Of a stretch of DNA of 64,000 nucleotides, positions 1 to 8,250 are shown piece after piece. Below the pieces are notes generated by a model. That model was not told the origin of the DNA, did not search any database, and saw only the letters and a program-made list of their open reading frames with translations. The translations under genes and the position numbers were made by a program. The stretch is taken from assembly GCF_001426885.1 (NCBI RefSeq), contig NZ_LMFP01000028.1, positions 705,811-769,810 of the forward strand, written 5' to 3'. The stretch comes from Pelomonas sp. Root1444. Its GTDB lineage: Bacteria; Pseudomonadota; Gammaproteobacteria; Burkholderiales; Burkholderiaceae_C. How positions within the stretch are numbered: position 1 is the first letter of the stretch; the number at the start of each line of letters is the position of its first letter.

Positions 1-624
1 GGCGCGGGCCGTCATCAGGCCCTCGGCGGCGAACTTCTTCGCGTCGCGCTCCGACACGGCAACGACGCGTGTGAAACGCGCCAGCGCCTCGCGCTCGAAG
101 CGGCGCATCTTGGCGGCCTGCGAGGCCCACAGCCAGCGCAGCGGTGCACTCGCCGCCGTCTTGGCATGGCGCTCGAAGATCTCGGCTTCGACGTTGTGCG
201 TGAAGCAGACCGTCGCGCCGTTGAGGTTGTCGGGACGCAGCACTGCGGCGTGGACGAAGTCGAAGACGACCACGTCGAAACGCTCGGCCGCCAAGGCCTT
301 TTCAACGGCGGCGACCGCGGCCGGCGTGCGGTCCGCGACGACATTGATGGGCAGTGACGACAGCAGGTCCGGTGCGCGCTGCCAGCGCGGGCGCGGCGCG
401 CTCGGTGCCCAGCCGACGAAGCGGTCGCACTGACGGTCCAGTTCACCCTGCCATTCGCGCTGCTGCTCCGGTGTGGCCGGCGACAGCAGCGTGATGTCGA
501 ACAGCCTGCTTTCCTTGAGCCCGCGCAGGATGTTGCCCGTGCGGATCTTGCCGCCGGCGTCGGCCGGGAACAGGAAGACCGGCGAGATGAACGCGACCTT
601 CAGGGGGCGCTCGGGTCGGCTCAC
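1..624 (-). CDS. Glycosyltransferase, GT4-like (partial; C-terminus beyond the window)
   Basis: A GTG start at 624 overlaps the stop of the upstream dehydrogenase gene by four bases (GTGA), and the frame stays open for 208 codons to the window edge. The N-terminus (residues 10-33) has a beta strand followed by PADAGGKIRTGN, which resembles the N-terminal acceptor-binding loop of the TIGR03087-type transferase at 11139-12332 (PPNKGDKVRS). A THNVE motif near residue 130 and a following Arg/Glu-rich helix are also typical of these GT4 enzymes. It probably adds a sugar to the exopolysaccharide repeat unit on the cytoplasmic face. The nucleotide-sugar-binding C-terminal half is missing, so the donor cannot be judged. 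Confidence 0.8.
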   Translation of the reverse strand, partial: MSRPERPLKVAFISPVFLFPADAGGKIRTGNILRGLKESRLFDITLLSPATPEQQREWQGELDRQCDRFVGWAPSAPRPRWQRAPDLLSSLPINVVADRTPAAVAAVEKALAAERFDVVVFDFVHAAVLRPDNLNGATVCFTHNVEAEIFERHAKTAASAPLRWLWASQAAKMRRFEREALARFTRVVAVSERDAKKFAAEGLMTARA

Positions 625-1937
625 CAGCAGATGCCCTCGTACTGCGCGAAGCCAGCGTCACGCAGGTCGGCATAACCGTTCAAGTCCACGACACGCGCGT
701 GCTTGGCAATCGCGATGATGCGTCGGCGCGTCTCGGCGTCCGCATGACCCACGACCACGACCTCGGCACGCGCCAGGGCCGCATCAGGCGTCTCGTGCAG
801 CAGCTTGTCGAGATGGGGAATCTCGCGGTCGATGTATTCCTTGTTCTTGCCCAGCAGCCGCGCGATCTTGACGAACTTGTCGTAGATGGCGAGGTCGAAC
901 CCCTTGCCCAGCAGCTTCTCGGCCAGCACGACCAGCGGCGAGTCGCGCAGGTCGTCGGTGCCCGGCTTGAAGGCCAGGCCGAACAGTGCGACCGGCTTGC
1001 GGCCGGCGGCGGCGATCAGCTCGTAGGCGCGGCCGATGTGGGCGTCGTTGCTGTCCAGCAGCGAGCCCAGCACGGGAATGTCGACGCCGCGCTCGCGGGC
1101 GATGGTCAGGAAGCCCTTGACCTCCTTGGGCAGGCAGGAGCCACCGAAGGCGAAGCCGGGGCGCAGGTAGGCCTTGGAGATGTTGAGCTGGGTGTCGCGG
1201 CAGAACAGCTCCAGCACGTCGCGCGAGTCCAGCCCCGTCTCCTTCAGCACCGCGCCGGCCTCGTTGGCGAACACGATCTTCAGCGCATGGAAGACGTTGC
1301 ACAGGTACTTGACCGACTCGGCCACACCCACGTCGGCCGCGACGAAGTTGCCCGGCACGCCGGTGTACAGACGCTTCATGACCTCGACGCCGGCCTCGTC
1401 CAGGCTGCCGACGATGGTCTGCGGCGGGTTGTGGAAGTCCGCCACCGACGAGCCCTCGCGCAGGAACTCGGGATTGAAGACCAGCGACAGCCGGTCACCG
1501 ATCTTGCGGCCGGCGGCCTTCTCCAGCAGCGGCGCGATGCGCGCGCGCGTCGTGCCGGGTGCCACGGTGCTGCGGATGACCAGCGTGTGCGGGCCGTCCT
1601 TCTTGGCGATCTCGGCGCCGATCTGGCCGACGACGGCGTCCAGCGCGGTCAGGTCAGGCATGTAGTTGGGCAGCGACGGCGTGGCGACGGAAATCAGCGA
1701 GATCTCGGTGTCGCGCACCGCGGCAGCGACGTCGCGCGTGGCCGTCAGCTTGCCGGCCTTGACGGCGGCGCCGATCAATTCCTCGATGCCCTCCTCCACG
1801 ACGGGGGACTGGCCGGAGGCGATCAGTTCGACCTTGAGCGGGTTGATGTCCACGCCCACCACCTCGTGGCCGAGTTCGGGCAGGCAGGCGCATGACACCG
1901 CGCCGACGTAGCCGAGGCCGAAAACCGAAACCTTCAT
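621..1937 (-). CDS. GDP-mannose/UDP-sugar 6-dehydrogenase, AlgD-like
   Basis: This is a nucleotide-sugar dehydrogenase of 438 residues that oxidises a sugar C6 alcohol to the uronic acid with two NAD+. The Rossmann motif GLGYVG is at residues 7-12. The catalytic motif GGSCLPKE places the nucleophile at Cys268, the same number as in Pseudomonas AlgD. The C-terminus AEGICW of AlgD is matched here by YEGICW, and the LAFKPGTDDLRDSPL stretch is also AlgD-like, so GDP-mannuronate is a plausible product; UDP-glucose remains possible. The ATG at 1937 puts the Rossmann strand at the very N-terminus, and longer in-frame starts would add an unrelated leader. It lies 19 bp after asnB and overlaps the next glycosyltransferase. 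Confidence 0.9.
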   Translation of the reverse strand: MKVSVFGLGYVGAVSCACLPELGHEVVGVDINPLKVELIASGQSPVVEEGIEELIGAAVKAGKLTATRDVAAAVRDTEISLISVATPSLPNYMPDLTALDAVVGQIGAEIAKKDGPHTLVIRSTVAPGTTRARIAPLLEKAAGRKIGDRLSLVFNPEFLREGSSVADFHNPPQTIVGSLDEAGVEVMKRLYTGVPGNFVAADVGVAESVKYLCNVFHALKIVFANEAGAVLKETGLDSRDVLELFCRDTQLNISKAYLRPGFAFGGSCLPKEVKGFLTIARERGVDIPVLGSLLDSNDAHIGRAYELIAAAGRKPVALFGLAFKPGTDDLRDSPLVVLAEKLLGKGFDLAIYDKFVKIARLLGKNKEYIDREIPHLDKLLHETPDAALARAEVVVVGHADAETRRRIIAIAKHARVVDLNGYADLRDAGFAQYEGICW

Positions 1938-1956
1938 CTTGTTGTCCTTGTCGAAA

Positions 1957-3876
1957 TCAAGCAGCGGCGCGCGCCGTGGCGGTGCCCAGGCCCGCATTGC
2001 GCAGGAAGGCGTCGAACATGAGCAGCACCCACAGCGGCTGGGCGTGGTCCATCACGCCGCGCTCGTGCTGGTCCAGCAGGCGGGCGATGGTGCTCTGGTT
2101 GAACCAGCCGGTCTGCGCCAGAGCGCCCTGCTGCAGCGCCTGGCGGGTCTGCTCGCGCAGCGGACCGCGCAGCCAGCGCGCCAGTGGCACGGCGAAGCCC
2201 ATCTTGGGCCGGTAGAGCACGTCGTGCGGCAGCATCGGCTCCAGCGCCTTCTTGAAGAGGTACTTCCCCTCCTGGCCGCGCAGCTTGAGGTCCGACGGCA
2301 GCGTGGCCACCCATTCGACGAGCTTGTGGTCCATCAGCGGCTCGCGCACTTCCAGGCTGTGGGCCATGCTGGCGCGGTCGACCTTGGTGTTGATGTCGCC
2401 GGGCAGGTAGGTGTGAATGTCCAGGTACTGGATCAGCGCCAGCGGGTCGTCGGTGTTGGCGCGGCGGGCGTGGTGGTGGAAGACCTCGCTGGCGTGCCAG
2501 CCCTGCAGGTCGCGCTTGAAGGCGTCGCTGAAGAGCTCGTTGCGCAGCGGGTCGCGCACCAGGCCCATGGTGTTGAAGTAGGCGTCGACCGAGTTGCGGG
2601 CGATGGCCTGGAAGGTGGTCTTGGCGCGGAACACGCGCGGCGCCCAGTCGGCCTTCGGATAAAGCTTCGCCAGCGGGCCGAACACGCCGCGGCGCAGCGC
2701 CAGCGGGAAGGCACTGCGCATGCGCTCTTCCATCATGTGCATCTTGTAGCGGCGGTACCCGCCCAGGCTCTCGTCGCCGCCATCGCCGCTCAAGGCCACG
2801 GTGACATGCTTGCGGGCCAGCTCGCAGACGCGATAAGTCGGGATGGCGGACGAGTCGGCATAGGGCTCGTCGTACAGGTGCGCCAGCAGGTCGACCAGGC
2901 CGAAGTCGTCGCTGTTGACGACCTCCACCCGGTGGTTGGTGCGGTAGCGGTCCGCCACCTGCTGCGCGAACTGGGTCTCGTTGAACTTGGGATCGTCGAA
3001 ACCGATGGAGCAGGTGTTTACCGGCTGGTCGTCCAGTTGCGCCATCGCCGCGACGACGGCGCTGGAGTCGACACCGCCCGACAGGAAGGCGCCCAGCGGC
3101 ACCTCGGCCTTCAGGCGCAGCTTGACGGACTCGGAGAGGCGCCGGCGCAACTCCTCGGCGGCCTCCTCCTCGCCGATCTTGGCGTCGAGCGTGAACTTGA
3201 CGTCCCAGTACCGCTGCGGCTCGCCCAGCGGCTGGCCGCGCTTGACGAGCAGGCGGTGGCCAGGGGCCAGCTTCTGCGCGTGGCGGTAGATGGTCCAGGG
3301 GTCGGGGACATAGCCCAGCGCGAAATAAGCCTCCACGGCGCGTGGGTCCATCTCCTGGCGCAGGCCGCCGTGGGCCATCAGGCTCTTCAGCTCGGAGCCG
3401 AACAGCAGCCAGCCGTCCTCGGTCATCGCATAGTGCAGCGGCTTCACGCCCAGGCGGTCGCGGGCCATGAACAGGCAGTCGCGCTTGCGGTCGTGGACCA
3501 TGAACGCAAACATGCCGCGCAGGTGGTGCACGCAGTCCTCGCCCCAGTGCTCCCAGGCGCGCACGATGGCTTCGGAGTCGCTCTTGGTGCGGAACACGTA
3601 GCCGTGGCCGCGCAGCTCGTCCATCAGCTCGAGGTAGTTGTAGACCTCGCCGTTGAAGACCAGCGCCACCGACTTGTCGTCGTTGAAGATGGGCTGCTGG
3701 CCGGTCGCGATGTCGATGACCGACAGGCGCCGGTGGCCGAAGCCCACGCCGGGCTCGATGTGCAGGTCACCTTCGTCCGGCCCGCGGTGGTGCTGGGACT
3801 CGTTCATCCGGTGCAGGCGCTCGCGCTCGGGCAGGCGCTGGCCGCGGGTATCGAACAATCCGGTGATGCCGCACAT
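1957..3876 (-). CDS. Exosortase A-associated amidotransferase, asparagine-synthase type
   Basis: This class II glutamine amidotransferase joined to an asparagine-synthase domain has 639 residues. Cys2 after the initiator Met is the glutaminase nucleophile, followed by RGPDEG (31-36) and FNGEVYNY (74-81). The ATP-pyrophosphatase signature SGGVDSS is at 266-272. The length and gene context fit the XrtA-associated amidotransferase family TIGR03108, thought to amidate a uronic acid or other carboxylate of the exopolysaccharide rather than make asparagine. That fits the two sugar dehydrogenases in the same locus, which would supply carboxylated sugars. It is divergent from the plus-strand Gtr-like cassette, with 169 bp between starts. 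Confidence 0.92.
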   Translation of the reverse strand: MCGITGLFDTRGQRLPERERLHRMNESQHHRGPDEGDLHIEPGVGFGHRRLSVIDIATGQQPIFNDDKSVALVFNGEVYNYLELMDELRGHGYVFRTKSDSEAIVRAWEHWGEDCVHHLRGMFAFMVHDRKRDCLFMARDRLGVKPLHYAMTEDGWLLFGSELKSLMAHGGLRQEMDPRAVEAYFALGYVPDPWTIYRHAQKLAPGHRLLVKRGQPLGEPQRYWDVKFTLDAKIGEEEAAEELRRRLSESVKLRLKAEVPLGAFLSGGVDSSAVVAAMAQLDDQPVNTCSIGFDDPKFNETQFAQQVADRYRTNHRVEVVNSDDFGLVDLLAHLYDEPYADSSAIPTYRVCELARKHVTVALSGDGGDESLGGYRRYKMHMMEERMRSAFPLALRRGVFGPLAKLYPKADWAPRVFRAKTTFQAIARNSVDAYFNTMGLVRDPLRNELFSDAFKRDLQGWHASEVFHHHARRANTDDPLALIQYLDIHTYLPGDINTKVDRASMAHSLEVREPLMDHKLVEWVATLPSDLKLRGQEGKYLFKKALEPMLPHDVLYRPKMGFAVPLARWLRGPLREQTRQALQQGALAQTGWFNQSTIARLLDQHERGVMDHAQPLWVLLMFDAFLRNAGLGTATARAAA

Positions 3877-4045
3877 GGGTGGACCTGGTTCCAGTCATTG
3901 GAGAAGCCCCATGCCGGCCCGGCGCGGGGAAAGGCGGATTCTTACCGAGCTTGGTGGCGCCGCCCGGCCATGACGCCGCCGTGCGTGACGTGGCGCACGG
4001 GTTCACCCCCTGTCCGGGGGATGAAGGGCCTGCAAGCCGCGGGGG

Positions 4046-4486
4046 TTGCGGTCGCACGGCAACGCCGATACTTCGGCGCCTCCCACCGCCCTGCCGGCCC
4101 TCCCCTTGATCGCCCAGCTGTTCTCCTTCCTGTCCGTCGGCGTGCTCGCCACGCTGTTGCAGTACCTGCTGACGGCCGGTTTCGTGCTGGCGGGCTGGCT
4201 GCCGCTGGTGGCGGCCTCGACCGTGGGCTTCCTGATCAGCGCCGCCTTCAACTACTGGGCCAACGCCCGTCTGACCTTCGCCGCCCAGGGCAGCCACGCC
4301 GGCAGCCGTTCGCAGCAGCTGCGCTTCGCCGCCATGGTGGCGCTGGGCTGCGCGTTGAACGCCGGCCTGCTGCGCATTGCGCTGGCGTTGGGCCTGCATC
4401 CCGTGCTGGGCCAGCTGATCGCCACGGCCGGTGTGCTGGCCAGCAATTTCATGCTCAGCCGCCTCTGGGTGTTCCGCAGACCTTGA
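4046..4486 (+). CDS. GtrA-family membrane protein
   Basis: A 146-residue protein with four predicted membrane spans (about residues 22-45, 48-70, 90-110 and 115-138) and the GtrA-family pattern SVGVLATLLQYLL followed by FNYWANARLTF. GtrA proteins are thought to flip undecaprenyl-phosphate-linked sugars across the inner membrane. The frame begins with TTG at 4046, with no in-frame ATG; TTG at 4106 is an alternative. A CCCCC/GGGGG hairpin at 4006-4020 lies just upstream. It is followed 13 bp later by a GtrB-like glycosyltransferase and then a large membrane protein, the classical three-gene Gtr order. The strand is opposite to the surrounding exopolysaccharide genes. Confidence 0.88.
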   Translation: MRSHGNADTSAPPTALPALPLIAQLFSFLSVGVLATLLQYLLTAGFVLAGWLPLVAASTVGFLISAAFNYWANARLTFAAQGSHAGSRSQQLRFAAMVALGCALNAGLLRIALALGLHPVLGQLIATAGVLASNFMLSRLWVFRRP

Positions 4487-4499
4487 CCGACGTCCCACC

Positions 4500-5507
4500 A
4501 TGGAACTGATCGACCCCACCCGCTTCCCCCGCGCCAGCTGGGCCACCGGCGCCCCGCCGGTCGTCAACTTCGTGCTGCCCTGCTACAACGAGGAAGCGGT
4601 GCTGCGCGAGACCGCCAGCCGCCTGGGCACGCTGCTGGGCGAGCTGAAGGCTGCAGGGCTGATCGCGCCGGCCAGTTCGGCCTACTACATCGACGACGGC
4701 AGCCGCGACGGCACCTGGGCGCTCATCGAGACGCTGGCCCGCGAGCGCGGCGACGCCTGCGGCATCAAGCTCAGCCGCAACCGCGGCCACCAGAACGCGC
4801 TGTTGTGCGGGCTGATGTCGGTGGGCGGCGACGCACTGATCAGCCTGGACGCGGACCTGCAGGACGACCTGTCCATCATCCCGGACATGATCCGCGCCTT
4901 CCGCAACGGTGACGAACTCGTCTACGCCGTGCGCCGCCGCCGCGACACCGACACCTTCTTCAAGCGCTTCACGGCCGAGGGCTACTACAAGGTGCTGGCG
5001 GCGATGGGCGTGGAGGTCGTCTTCAACCATGCCGACTACCGCCTGATGGGCCGCCGCCCGCTGGAAGCCCTGCGCAGCTATGGCGAGACCCATCTGTTCC
5101 TGCGCGGCATGATCCCGCAGCTGGGCTATCGCAGCAGCGTCGTCGCCTTCGACCGCGCCGAGCGCTTTGCCGGCGAGTCCAAATACCCGCTGTCCAAGAT
5201 GCTCAGCCTGGCCTGGCGCGGCGTCACGTCGTTCTCGGCCGCGCCGCTGCGGGCCATCACCGGCCTGGGCGCCTTCGTGTCGGTGATCAGCGTGGCGCTG
5301 GGCCTGTGGGCGCTGTTCGTCCGGCTGTTCACCGAGGTGGCCCTGCCCGGCTGGGCGTCCACCGTGATCCCGATGTACCTGCTCGGCGGCATCCAGCTGC
5401 TGAGCCTGGGCGTCATCGGCGAGTACCTCGCCAAGGTCTACGAGGCCAGCAAGCAGCGGCCGCGTTTCCATGTCGAGGCCATCACCGGCCACTGGGGCCA
5501 GCCATGA
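4500..5507 (+). CDS. GtrB/DPM1-like family 2 glycosyltransferase
   Basis: A 335-residue GT-A glycosyltransferase of the dolichyl/undecaprenyl-phosphate glycosyltransferase class. The N-terminal strand reads FVLPCYNEE (24-32), IDDGSRD follows at 64-70, and the metal-binding DADLQDD is at 117-123. Two hydrophobic segments (about 248-275 and 285-312) anchor it in the inner membrane, as in GtrB. It should transfer a sugar from a nucleotide donor to undecaprenyl phosphate for flipping by the preceding GtrA. The ATG at 4500 directly precedes the conserved domain. Its stop overlaps the next gene by ATGA, so the two are probably translationally coupled. Confidence 0.92.
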   Translation: MELIDPTRFPRASWATGAPPVVNFVLPCYNEEAVLRETASRLGTLLGELKAAGLIAPASSAYYIDDGSRDGTWALIETLARERGDACGIKLSRNRGHQNALLCGLMSVGGDALISLDADLQDDLSIIPDMIRAFRNGDELVYAVRRRRDTDTFFKRFTAEGYYKVLAAMGVEVVFNHADYRLMGRRPLEALRSYGETHLFLRGMIPQLGYRSSVVAFDRAERFAGESKYPLSKMLSLAWRGVTSFSAAPLRAITGLGAFVSVISVALGLWALFVRLFTEVALPGWASTVIPMYLLGGIQLLSLGVIGEYLAKVYEASKQRPRFHVEAITGHWGQP

Positions 5508-7147
5508 GGGCTGTGCTCGATCGCGCCCGGCCGCTGCACGTCGCCGCGGTCGGCATCGCCGTCGCCATCGCCTACGCGCTGCTGTGCTCGGCGCTGAAGG
5601 TCGACGACGTCGATCGCTACTGGCACGAACTGGGCGCCAACAGCTTCTTCTGGGACCTGGGCCACTTGTGGATGCAGCCGCTGGCCATGCTGCTTTACCG
5701 CGCCAGCGGCGGCGTGCTCGGCGTCAACCACACACTGGAGGCCATCAACGTCATCTCGGTGGCGATCGGCTGTGCCGTGTTCTTCGCGACGCTGCGCGAG
5801 GCCGGCCATGCGGTGCTGAAGAGCGTCGCCGCCGTTGCCTTCGTCGCCGTCAGCTTCAACCTGATCACGCTGGGCCCGACGGCGCACATCAAGCTGATGG
5901 TGTTCCCGGCGCTGGCGCTGGCGCTGCACCACGCGATGCGCTGGGAGCGGGCCGAGGCGGCCGGCGAATCGGGCCAGCGCGACATGATCGCCAGCGCCGC
6001 CTGGTCGGCGGTGGGCGTGAACCTGCTCGTCAGCGTACTGCCGCAGGCGCTGCTGCTGGCGCTGTTCATGCTGATCCGCGGCGCGCGCCGGCAAGGCCTC
6101 GTCAAGGCGATCCGCCATCTGCTGCCCTATGCGCTGACGCTGGCCGTCGTCGGCTTCGCGCTGCTGCTGGCGGCCTACGGGATGGCGCGCCAGACCGGCA
6201 CGACGCAGGCGCAGGACCTGCTGGGCTTCACGCTGGGCGGCCTGAAGGAAAAGCAGGCCTTGCAGAACTGGCTGGTCTCCTGGAAGGAGATGCCGCTGCG
6301 CTTCGCCTTCAGCCTGATCAACAACTTCGCCTTCCTGCCGTCGCTGGGCACGCTGGGCCGTGCCTGGATGTGGGGCTGGCTGCCGGACGTCCAGGCCGTG
6401 CTGCCGTCGCTGCTGGGCCAGGCCTTGCTGGCGGCGCTGATCGGCGGCCTGCTGCTGGCCATCGCCGTCGTCGGTGCGCGCCAGGCGCTGCGCAACCGCG
6501 AGCCCGGCCTGCTGTCGCCCTGGGCCTTCGTGCTGGGCGCGGCGGCTTTCTCGTATTACTACAACCTCAACGACCCCGAGCACTGGTTCCAGTTCACGCT
6601 GCCGGTCACGCTGCTGGCGCTGCAACTGCGCCAGCGCTGGCTGGACGTGCTGCTGCTGGGCGTCGCGCTGCCGGTGCTGCTGGTCGTGAACCTCGCCGGC
6701 TACGGCATCCCCAAGGCGCGCTTCGCACTCGCCGAGCGCCAGCAGGCGCTGCAGGCCGCTCTCGGTCCACAGGGGCTCTACATCGGCTTTGCCGCCTACC
6801 CCGGTGAGCCGGACAGCAGCCTGTTCGATACGCCCGGCGTCGAGCGCTTCAACATCGACATCGTGCAGATGAACGAGACCAAGGCCGACGTGGGCGCATT
6901 GCTGGCCAGGCTGGACGAGAGGGTGGCCGCGGCGTTCGCGCGCGGCGGGCGTGTGCTGGTCTTCCGCGCGCTGGATGACGAGGATTGGCGCGGGCCCGTC
7001 ATGCAGGTGGCGCTGGCCGGCCTGCCGCGCGCCAAGCTGCGCGAACACCTGGCGGCGCGCTATGCGATCAGCGGCCCGGTCGACGCGGGCGGTTTCCCGG
7101 CCTACGAGCTGCGGCCGCGCGCCGCGGACGCGTACAAGGCGCCGTAG
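5504..7147 (+). CDS. Polytopic membrane protein with periplasmic C-terminal domain, candidate Gtr/GT-C transferase
   Basis: A 547-residue protein with about ten hydrophobic spans between residues 10 and 410 and a soluble tail of about 135 residues, predicted periplasmic. I do not recognise a specific family. The topology (a GT-C-like bundle plus a periplasmic tail) and its position immediately after gtrA and gtrB-like genes, with ATGA overlap, match the serotype-specific third component of Gtr systems, which moves a sugar from a lipid carrier onto a polysaccharide in the periplasm. An early Asp-Asp-Val-Asp stretch (residues 33-36), in the first putative periplasmic loop, could be a catalytic acidic motif. 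Its 3' end overlaps the convergent glycosyltransferase gene by 46 bp. Confidence 0.6.
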   Translation: MRAVLDRARPLHVAAVGIAVAIAYALLCSALKVDDVDRYWHELGANSFFWDLGHLWMQPLAMLLYRASGGVLGVNHTLEAINVISVAIGCAVFFATLREAGHAVLKSVAAVAFVAVSFNLITLGPTAHIKLMVFPALALALHHAMRWERAEAAGESGQRDMIASAAWSAVGVNLLVSVLPQALLLALFMLIRGARRQGLVKAIRHLLPYALTLAVVGFALLLAAYGMARQTGTTQAQDLLGFTLGGLKEKQALQNWLVSWKEMPLRFAFSLINNFAFLPSLGTLGRAWMWGWLPDVQAVLPSLLGQALLAALIGGLLLAIAVVGARQALRNREPGLLSPWAFVLGAAAFSYYYNLNDPEHWFQFTLPVTLLALQLRQRWLDVLLLGVALPVLLVVNLAGYGIPKARFALAERQQALQAALGPQGLYIGFAAYPGEPDSSLFDTPGVERFNIDIVQMNETKADVGALLARLDERVAAAFARGGRVLVFRALDDEDWRGPVMQVALAGLPRAKLREHLAARYAISGPVDAGGFPAYELRPRAADAYKAP

Positions 7148-8250
7148 GCGGCCATCATGCCGTCGAGGCTGAACTGGCTGCGCACGCGGGCCAGCGACGC
7201 CTCGGCCAGCCGCTGGCGCAGCGCCACGTCGCCGATGAGGCGGGCGAGCGCGGCGGCCAATGCCGCGCTGTCCTGCGGCGGCACGAGCAGCCCGTTGGCA
7301 CCGTCCTCCACCAGCTCCGGGTTGCCGCCCACGTCGGTGGCGACCGGCGCGCAGCCGCAGGCCATGGCCTCCAGCAGCGTGTTGCTGATGCCCTCGGCCT
7401 GCGAGGGCAAGGCGAAGATGTCGAAGTGCGGCAACAGCTGGGCCACGTCGCTGCGGTCGCCCGGCAGCCAGGCCTGATCGGCCGCGCCGGCCTGGGCCAG
7501 GCGCTCGCGCGCCGCCTCCAGCAGCGGGCCGCCACCAAGCATCACCAGGCGCAGCCGCGGCCAGGCGGCAGGGCACAGCGCGCGCAGGCGCAGGAAGGCG
7601 TCGACGAGGTTGAGCGGGTCCTTCACGGCCTGCATGCGGCCCACCGCGCCGATGACGAGATGCTCGCCGCGCCGATAGGGCCAGGCCGCGGGCGCGGCCG
7701 TGGCGGGTGCGAAGCGCTGCGTGTCGACGCCGTTGCAGATGCGCAGCACGCGGTCCTGCGCGAAACCGACCGGGCCGGTCAGGTAGGACTCGATCGCCCT
7801 GGACAGCGCGACGAAACGATGGGTGCCCACGCCGTAGACGCGGCGCAGGCGCTGGTTGGCGCGGCTGACGCCGCCCAGGTCGTTGGTGTCCCAGCCATGC
7901 TCGCTGTGCACGCGCAGCGGCACGCGCGCGGCCCAGGCCGGCAGCTGGAACTCCATCGCGCCGAGGTTGCGCGTGTGCACGACGGCCGGGCACAGCTCGA
8001 GCAGCAGCCGGTAGACGCGCGGGTAGAGCCAGAAGCCCTGCCCCGGCGGCTTGTGGAGCGCGATGAACTGCGTGCCCGGCGCCTTGACGCGCTCCTTGAA
8101 CGCGGTGATCTCGGTCACCGCCACCACGGCATGCCGGAAGGCTGGCAGGTGGTTGATGACGTTGACGACGCCGTTCTCCAGCCCGCCGGTGTCGAAGCGG
8201 TGCAGCAGGTGGACGACCAGCGGGCGCTGGTCCTCGCCCGCAGCGGTCAC
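7102..8250 (-). CDS. Glycosyltransferase, XrtA/PEP-CTERM system-associated (TIGR03088-like)
   Basis: A 382-residue GT4-family retaining glycosyltransferase. The N-terminal domain opens with VVHLLHRFDTGGLENG (residues 12-27). The C-terminal donor-binding domain contains LPSQAEGISNTLLEAMACG (about 295-313) with the EGISNTLLEAM glutamates that bind the nucleotide sugar. This matches the EpsH1-associated sugar transferase 2 family. It uses a GTG start at 8250 that overlaps the upstream tviB-like stop by four bases. Its last 46 bp run antisense to the end of the plus-strand membrane protein gene. Confidence 0.88.
   Translation of the reverse strand: MTAAGEDQRPLVVHLLHRFDTGGLENGVVNVINHLPAFRHAVVAVTEITAFKERVKAPGTQFIALHKPPGQGFWLYPRVYRLLLELCPAVVHTRNLGAMEFQLPAWAARVPLRVHSEHGWDTNDLGGVSRANQRLRRVYGVGTHRFVALSRAIESYLTGPVGFAQDRVLRICNGVDTQRFAPATAAPAAWPYRRGEHLVIGAVGRMQAVKDPLNLVDAFLRLRALCPAAWPRLRLVMLGGGPLLEAARERLAQAGAADQAWLPGDRSDVAQLLPHFDIFALPSQAEGISNTLLEAMACGCAPVATDVGGNPELVEDGANGLLVPPQDSAALAAALARLIGDVALRQRLAEASLARVRSQFSLDGMMAAYGALYASAARGRSS

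Noticed and set aside
1939-4509. An 856-codon plus-strand frame opposite the amidotransferase gene
   Set aside because: It is the antisense of a well-recognised gene; its low-complexity Gly/Gln/Val/His composition comes from G/C-biased third positions. The same reasoning removed the long frames at 5438-7993 (-), 13-15 kb (+), 47552-49975 (+), 51586-54462 (+) and 62503-63918 (-).
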